Of a stretch of 64,000 nt of DNA, positions 59,790-64,000 are shown piece by piece. The first letter of the stretch is position 1. Every line of letters begins with the position of its first letter. The position numbers and the translations under genes were made by a program. The stretch is taken from contig MHBH01000061.1 of the NCBI GenBank assembly GCA_001804805.1, positions 62,001-126,000 on the forward strand, written 5' to 3'. Origin of the DNA: Lentisphaerae bacterium GWF2_49_21. Its GTDB lineage: Bacteria > Verrucomicrobiota > Lentisphaeria > Victivallales > GWF2-50-93. The notes beneath the pieces are model-generated. The model was not told the origin of the DNA and searched no databases. It saw only the letters and a program-made list of their open reading frames with translations.

Positions 59790-60812
59790 TCAATCCGCCG
59801 GAGGAACTCCGTTTTTTATCGTAAACACCGCCCTTGCGGCGGCCTTTCTAAGATCCTCCGGAAAGTTGCTGTTGTCGCTTATGCCCCTCAGATAATCAAT
59901 GGATTCCTTCCCCTTGATGCTTGAGATCGCATCAAGGATCTGGGATTTCCTTTCATCATTTTTTCCTGACTGAAGCATTTCAACAAGAGCTCTGGAGGAA
60001 TTTTCATTCCCCATGTTGGAAAGCGCGCGAAGGGCGTTTTTCCTGACCATCGGATCCTGATCGTTTGCGGCGGCGTTTGAAAGTGCCGGCAGGGAATCAG
60101 GATGCCTGATCAGGGAAAGTGCTCCAAGAAGGTTCTCCTTACCGGAATTCGCCCCTTTCTGAGCATGGCAGGCTTCAACAAGCTGTTTGACCGTATCTTC
60201 ATTTCCAGTCCTTGCAAGAGCCTGTTTCATTTCCGTGTTCATGAAAATATCCTTGGAAGTTTCAAGCCCCTTTATCAGAGCCGGCGAGGCCTCTGTCCTG
60301 TCTACTGCCTGCAAGGCCCTTATATAGAGATCCTTGTTGACCGGACTACTTTCAGAATTTATGCATTCCACGAGTATCCCGACCGACTCTGCGGTCCCGA
60401 GCTGGGCGAGCACCCTTGCCGCAGCAGCCTTGACACTCGCATTCGCATCGGAACTGAGAATCTCCTTCATGGCGATGACAGCGTCATTCCCACAGTCGCA
60501 AAGCTCCCTTACAATCCCTTCCATCTGCGGTATCATCGCCTGTCCGGCATTCAAGCGCCTGAGTTCATTGGCAAGCCGTTGTATCTTCAAATCCTTTTCA
60601 GAGGATTTCAATTTCTTCCTGTCGGGATCTGTACCCATGGGAACAGCTTTTGTGCTTTTCTTATCTGCTGCAGAGCCGGTTCCAGAGTCGCTTCCCGACG
60701 TCTGACTGCTGGCGGCGCCTTCCCCTGTCCGGGTCATTTTGAGAACGATCATAAGACATAGGATGACAATGACAGCGGCTATAACCGCAAAAAATATTTT
60801 CTTCATGTTCAT
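59790..60812 (-). CDS. Membrane-anchored HEAT-repeat protein
   Basis: 340 residues. An N-terminal membrane helix (KKIFFAVIAAVIVILCLMIVL), a Ser/Gly/Thr-rich linker (about 30-60), and a solenoid of about six HEAT repeats (VKAAAARVLAQLGTAESVGILVECI, PALSNAAANDQDPMVRKNALRALSNMGNENSSRALVEML, KSQILDAISSIKGKES). It should lie in the periplasm and bind proteins. AAGGAG is six bases before the ATG. It follows the pseudopilin cluster on the same strand by only 57 bases, so it may be expressed with it. Its HEAT part resembles that of the DsbD-like fusion. Confidence 0.8.
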   Translation of the reverse strand: MNMKKIFFAVIAAVIVILCLMIVLKMTRTGEGAASSQTSGSDSGTGSAADKKSTKAVPMGTDPDRKKLKSSEKDLKIQRLANELRRLNAGQAMIPQMEGIVRELCDCGNDAVIAMKEILSSDANASVKAAAARVLAQLGTAESVGILVECINSESSPVNKDLYIRALQAVDRTEASPALIKGLETSKDIFMNTEMKQALARTGNEDTVKQLVEACHAQKGANSGKENLLGALSLIRHPDSLPALSNAAANDQDPMVRKNALRALSNMGNENSSRALVEMLQSGKNDERKSQILDAISSIKGKESIDYLRGISDNSNFPEDLRKAAARAVFTIKNGVPPAD

Positions 60813-60869
60813 ATTTCTCTCCTTGGTTTTAAAGCCATACGAGGATTGTGAATTTGCAGAGCTTTTTCC

Positions 60870-61925
60870 CTAGTATAGAATCTGTTCATAATACCTTATC
60901 CCCTGGTTGATCCGGTCCTGGATCTGTACAGATGTGGCAAAAGCGCGTTTTGAACGGCCTGGTCCTGCGGACGCCTCTACTATTATTGTATAGAAACCTG
61001 ATTCGCTAAATGAAAAACTGTTCTTCAGCGACGACACGATCCCGGGATCAAGATTCTCGTTGAGGGGGATCCCTTTGTTGATCCACTTGTCCCTGGCCTC
61101 GATCACCTTGTCCACCTGCCCAGAGGAAAAAGAGCATTTGTTCATGATAATCTCCCTGCTCGCGGAAAAGAAGCTGTTGTTCTGCCGGATCCTCGGCATG
61201 TTCAGCGGAGGTATTATCCTGAAGGAGCTAAGCCTGCCATAGCTGTCGACGCTGAAGAATTGTTCAAATCCCGGGACAAGCATTATCTCCTCCCTATACT
61301 GAAATCTGCCATTCCTCGGAAGCGGATCAAGCCCCAGTTTCTGATAATCCGCCTTTTCCTTTCCTTTTATCCCCGCGAAGTCGTTTGCATCAACATAATC
61401 GGCAAGGCAGTCCTGGAATTCCACGAAGGCATTCCTCCTCTCCTCATCGTCACTGAACATCGTCCTGTAAGTGTCAAGCTGTCTTGCGGGCGTATCATCT
61501 GAAATATCAAAGCCTGAGGCCATGTCGAAAATCATCACATCTGTTTCAACTCCGTAATAATCCATCTTGTGGAGGATCCCGTCCGCCATGAACCGTTCCT
61601 GTGTCTCATCCGTGTAGTCGGCCTCTCCCAGGACCCTGTTTGTGAACCTCCGCCTGTCGGACATGACAAGCCACTGGACGCGTGAAGCGGCGCCCTCGGC
61701 AACATATGCTGCCCTTGAACGGTCATTGAAGGTGACAGCGGAATATCTGCATATCTGGGAGACCGTGACAGCCGACATCGTCAGTATGGAAATTATCACG
61801 AGCATTCCAAGGACGGCGATCAAGGCCACCCCATCCTCTCCCTGAAGGACATGTTTAATCTTTGCCGGGTTAAGTTTCCCGATCACCGGGTCTGCTTTGA
61901 ATTTCATTATATTGCGGCTATTCAA
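60870..61925 (-). CDS. gspK: Type II secretion minor pseudopilin GspK-like
   Basis: 351 residues. After a polar leader comes GVALIAVLGMLVIISILTMSAVTVSQI, the hydrophobic segment of GspK, here lacking the Glu at position 5 as GspK does. The large C-terminal domain with CLADYVDANDFAGIKG and the RxR-type loops is the saposin-like GspK region. It is the tip subunit of the pseudopilus. The start is probably TTG 61925 because GGAGGG lies six bases upstream; ATG 61907 is the alternative. It overlaps the gspJ stop, so translation is coupled. Confidence 0.75.
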   Translation of the reverse strand: MNSRNIMKFKADPVIGKLNPAKIKHVLQGEDGVALIAVLGMLVIISILTMSAVTVSQICRYSAVTFNDRSRAAYVAEGAASRVQWLVMSDRRRFTNRVLGEADYTDETQERFMADGILHKMDYYGVETDVMIFDMASGFDISDDTPARQLDTYRTMFSDDEERRNAFVEFQDCLADYVDANDFAGIKGKEKADYQKLGLDPLPRNGRFQYREEIMLVPGFEQFFSVDSYGRLSSFRIIPPLNMPRIRQNNSFFSASREIIMNKCSFSSGQVDKVIEARDKWINKGIPLNENLDPGIVSSLKNSFSFSESGFYTIIVEASAGPGRSKRAFATSVQIQDRINQGIRYYEQILY

Positions 61926-62556
61926 TTGACGCCCTCCTGTTTCCAAGGGTCTCCCTGATTCCCGATCCTGCCGTCCGCCTCAGCCAGACCTCGCTTGAGC
62001 CATCTTCCCATTCTATCCTTATCTGTATCGCTAGAGGTATGTTGACATTCTTGTCCTCGCCCCAGTCGTCCTTCCATACTATGTCCTGGTCCTTTTTATC
62101 AGCATACATGAATGAGATGTCCTTCACTCTTTCAGAAATGATCTCCTTCTCGCAATTATCCAGCTTGTCCACCCAGGGAAGGATTGGCGTCCTGCTATAA
62201 GCTGCAACAAGGCTGCCATTTTCAACATACAGGCAGATGAACCTTATCCCCCCTTCGGAAAAATCGTTTATCCGATGCAGGTAGGCAAGGATGACTTTCT
62301 TGCTGTCGCCCAGAAAGACAAATTTCTGAACGTGGTTCGGATCCTCCCAGCTGAAAGGCACGGCATTCCTGAAAGAGGAGTCTATGATGTTGTCAAGGAC
62401 AAGGCATCTATGCAGCCTGTCGTTCTGCTTTACAACCGAGGCCCAGGTCCTGTGAACAGAGTACATGCCCATGCTGGCGCCGAGCATCACCATTGAAAGT
62501 ATCGCCACGGCGACGATCATTTCAAGAAGAGTGAATCCTGACTCGTTTTTTATCAT
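61918..62556 (-). CDS. gspJ: Type II secretion minor pseudopilin GspJ-like
   Basis: 212 residues. The N-terminus MIKNESGFTLLEMIVAVAILSMVMLG is a classical prepilin signal with the Gly before the cleavage site. The remainder is beta-rich (FVFLGDSKKVILAYLHRIND, IQIRIEWEDGSSEVWLRR), fitting GspJ. The ATG overlaps the gspI stop (ATGA) and GGAG is four bases upstream. Part of the K-I-J tip complex of the secretion pseudopilus. Confidence 0.8.
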   Translation of the reverse strand: MIKNESGFTLLEMIVAVAILSMVMLGASMGMYSVHRTWASVVKQNDRLHRCLVLDNIIDSSFRNAVPFSWEDPNHVQKFVFLGDSKKVILAYLHRINDFSEGGIRFICLYVENGSLVAAYSRTPILPWVDKLDNCEKEIISERVKDISFMYADKKDQDIVWKDDWGEDKNVNIPLAIQIRIEWEDGSSEVWLRRTAGSGIRETLGNRRASIE

Positions 62557-62945
62557 AGGTCTCCATCCTGCAGGATTTTTTCAATTTTTATCGATTCAGT
62601 CTTCCTGTTGTTGTCATAGGAAATCTTGATTTCAAGAACTGCGAGCTTCCATTGTCCAAACTGGCTGTCAACGTCGGGTGGCAGGCCTTCCGGCTCGGAT
62701 ACGGAGCATGAGGTGGAAGCTCCCTGATATGGGAAGAACTTGGAATCAGGATGCGCTTTCGGACCGGCAAGCAGGTAATATTCGGAAGCCTGCGCCAGCA
62801 TGTGCTGGCTCTTCCACCTGTCAACAGCCTTCCGGGCTCTCATAGTGGCGCCTGCAGACATCTGGAGGGCTGCCGTCATGCCAAGCCCGAAGACGGCAAT
62901 CGCGACAATCACTTCGATAAGAGTGAACTTCCTCTTCCTGATCAT
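62553..62945 (-). CDS. gspI: Type II secretion minor pseudopilin GspI-like
   Basis: 130 residues. MIRKRKFTLIEVIVAIAVFGLGMTAALQM is a prepilin N-terminus, but the residue before FTLIE is Lys rather than Gly. The C-terminal domain is short (KLAVLEIKISYDNNRKTESIKI). Overlaps the gspH stop and the gspJ start, as in a tightly coupled pseudopilin operon. Confidence 0.78.
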   Translation of the reverse strand: MIRKRKFTLIEVIVAIAVFGLGMTAALQMSAGATMRARKAVDRWKSQHMLAQASEYYLLAGPKAHPDSKFFPYQGASTSCSVSEPEGLPPDVDSQFGQWKLAVLEIKISYDNNRKTESIKIEKILQDGDL

Positions 62946-63388
62946 TTATCCCTCTCTATTCCCGCCATACCGGTCAACTTTGAAATTTTAATTCTGATCC
63001 TATGCCCTTTGAGTGAAAGCTCCAGGGTGGGTCCGCTTCCAGTTCCATCAGGAAAGAATCTGTAGCTCGTTCCATCCTGTCCACCCTCGATTTGCACGCA
63101 TGGCGGCAGCTTATATGACATAGTGCCTGCCTCGACGGATGAAACTTCAGAAGCTCCACCAATCACGAATACACCCGAAGAAGGCTCAGTGCTCACAATT
63201 ACTATCTTGCCCTGAGAAGTCGCCATCAAAGAAGCCCTCGAAAAAAACAGCTGCAGCTCCCGGGCGGTGTTCTCAAGTGATACAAACGCTGGAACACGGT
63301 TTCGCTGTCCGACCACAATCCCCGTAACCAGGGCGATGATCAGGACAACCGCTACAAGTTCAATGAGGGTGTAGGAGTTTTTCCGCAT
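62942..63388 (-). CDS. gspH: Type II secretion minor pseudopilin GspH-like
   Basis: 148 residues. MRKNSYTLIELVAVVLIIALVTGIVVGQR is a prepilin N-terminus with Ser at -1 instead of Gly. The C-terminal part (VIGGASEVSSVEAGTMSYKLPPCVQI, GSGPTLELSLKGHRIRIKISKL) is the beta domain of GspH/FimT. It is the first gene of the tightly overlapping H-I-J-K set; gspG lies 140 bases upstream across a repeat. Confidence 0.78.
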   Translation of the reverse strand: MRKNSYTLIELVAVVLIIALVTGIVVGQRNRVPAFVSLENTARELQLFFSRASLMATSQGKIVIVSTEPSSGVFVIGGASEVSSVEAGTMSYKLPPCVQIEGGQDGTSYRFFPDGTGSGPTLELSLKGHRIRIKISKLTGMAGIERDK

Positions 63389-63418
63389 AAGTCACAATAT
63401 CCAAATAGAATAATCCAG

Positions 63419-63503
63419 GAACAGCCCTTTCGGGCTTAACTACGAACATAATTCCAATTAGTGCTGCAATTTGCTTGTAGTTAATGCCGTAAGGCATGTT
63501 CTT
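63419..63503. repeat. GTAGTTAATGCC palindromic repeat between gspG and gspH
   Basis: Left half GAACAGCCCTTTCGGGCTTA with ACTACGAACA, right half TTGTAGTTAATGCCGTAAGG with CATGTTCTT. Each half contains a small hairpin (GCCCTTTCGGGC and TGCCGTAAGGCA), and the two halves are partly inverted to each other. Same family as 31990-32080 and the copy in the U32 gene. Confidence 0.85.
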
Positions 63504-63528
63504 CTGCTTTTTCTTTTAATTACTGGCA

Positions 63529-63960
63529 TCATTCAGCCGGGGGACCTATATTTGAAATGTCGGCAGCCTCACCGGTACCGCCGGACTGGCCGTCGCTTCC
63601 ATAGCTTATGATTTCAAATTCCCCGCTGGAGCCCGGCACCTTGAAGGAATAACTGTTCCCCCAGGGATCCTTAGGCACCGCACTTTTCAGATATGGTCCG
63701 TCCCATTTATCATCTCCTGTCTTCCTTGTAAGCTCATCGAGGGAAGTCGGCACCCTGCCCAGATCCATATTGAAGTCCAATATAGCCTGCTCGATCATCA
63801 GAATCTGGGTTCTTGCAGTACTGATCTTCGCCTTTCTCACATGGCGGAAATAGAGGGGCGTCACTATGGTTGCAAGTAATCCAAGTATTAAAATGACCAC
63901 GGCCATTTCCATAAGCGTGAAATACCTGACCGTCCTTCTTTCTTTCCTGTATGATTCCAT
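63529..63960 (-). CDS. gspG: Type II secretion major pseudopilin GspG
   Basis: 143 residues. The N-terminus RYFTLMEMAVVILILGLLATIV has the Glu at position 5 of the mature chain but Tyr at -1. The C-terminal domain has the GspG hallmarks DLGRVPTSLDELT, DKWDGPYLKSAVPKDPWGNSYSFKVPG and FEIISYGSDGQSGG, including the calcium-binding loop. It polymerises into the pseudopilus that pushes substrates through the outer membrane. GGAGG lies four bases before the ATG at 63960, deciding against an ATG five codons upstream. Assembly ATPase and secretin genes are outside the window. Confidence 0.92.
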   Translation of the reverse strand: MESYRKERRTVRYFTLMEMAVVILILGLLATIVTPLYFRHVRKAKISTARTQILMIEQAILDFNMDLGRVPTSLDELTRKTGDDKWDGPYLKSAVPKDPWGNSYSFKVPGSSGEFEIISYGSDGQSGGTGEAADISNIGPPAE

Positions 63961-64000
63961 AAGACCTCCAATCATTTTCGATTTTTGATTTCCAATTTCC

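Overview
The window looks like chromosome from a free-living member of the PVC group, most likely Lentisphaerae or a close relative. The evidence is a V-type ATPase operon in the Chlamydia-like order E, DUF2764, A, B, D, I, K; a chimeric GntR-LacI regulator; three Ser/Thr kinase-like proteins with N-terminal zinc ribbons; an archaeal-type IMP cyclohydrolase (PurO); a tagaturonate epimerase; and type II secretion pseudopilins that mostly lack the usual Gly before the cleavage site. The placement is inferred from family content, since there is no rRNA here. The gaps are full of small palindromic and tandem repeats, several of which have reached into reading frames.

Layout. 1-2.3 kb: the tail of a methyltransferase-like gene, a zinc-ribbon membrane protein, an acyl carrier protein, a second ACP-like protein without the carrier serine, and a GntR-LacI regulator. 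2.6-3.5 kb: tRNA-Gly(GCC) and a BrnT/BrnA toxin-antitoxin pair. 3.7-7.5 kb: an ExbB/TolQ-ExbD/TolR motor with a third, TolA/TonB-like protein that ends in a jelly-roll-like domain. 7.5-17.9 kb, minus strand: a VWA-domain membrane protein, a DUF4175-like protein, a DUF4159 protein and a very large thioredoxin-HEAT-thioredoxin-DsbD fusion. 18-23.2 kb: palindromic repeats, a zinc-ribbon pseudokinase with a small membrane partner, a WaaP-like kinase whose 3' end is made by a repeat element, two AT-rich membrane genes, and a REP-associated transposase flanked by its repeats.

23.7-31.6 kb: the V-ATPase operon, with two different proteolipid genes. 31.6-36.7 kb: an FmdB-like zinc ribbon, KsgA, a COG2509 flavoprotein, a membrane-anchored protein and an amidohydrolase. 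36.7-41.3 kb: two intact receptor-type Ser/Thr kinases around YjbQ. 41.6-45.4 kb: a U32 peptidase-like protein with a repeat element inside its reading frame, a HigA antitoxin beside a 19-codon remnant of higB, and a Cys-rich hypothetical protein. 45.5-51.5 kb: a secreted multi-repeat protein, a membrane protein cotranscribed with UxaE, and KdsD. 51.6-56.8 kb: tandem secreted propeller-like paralogues. 56.9-64 kb: PurO, a UvrD/PcrA helicase, a HEAT-repeat protein and a pseudopilin cluster (GspK, J, I, H and, separately, G).

Functional themes: envelope energisation (ExbBD/TolA-like and a probably Na+-linked V-ATPase), envelope redox and secretion (the DsbD-like fusion and pseudopilins), LPS assembly (KdsD, WaaP-like), and kinase signalling. 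The best candidates for a little-described system are the ExbBD/TolA-like module with its jelly-roll tip and the VWA-DUF4175-DUF4159-DsbD/HEAT operon that runs towards it.
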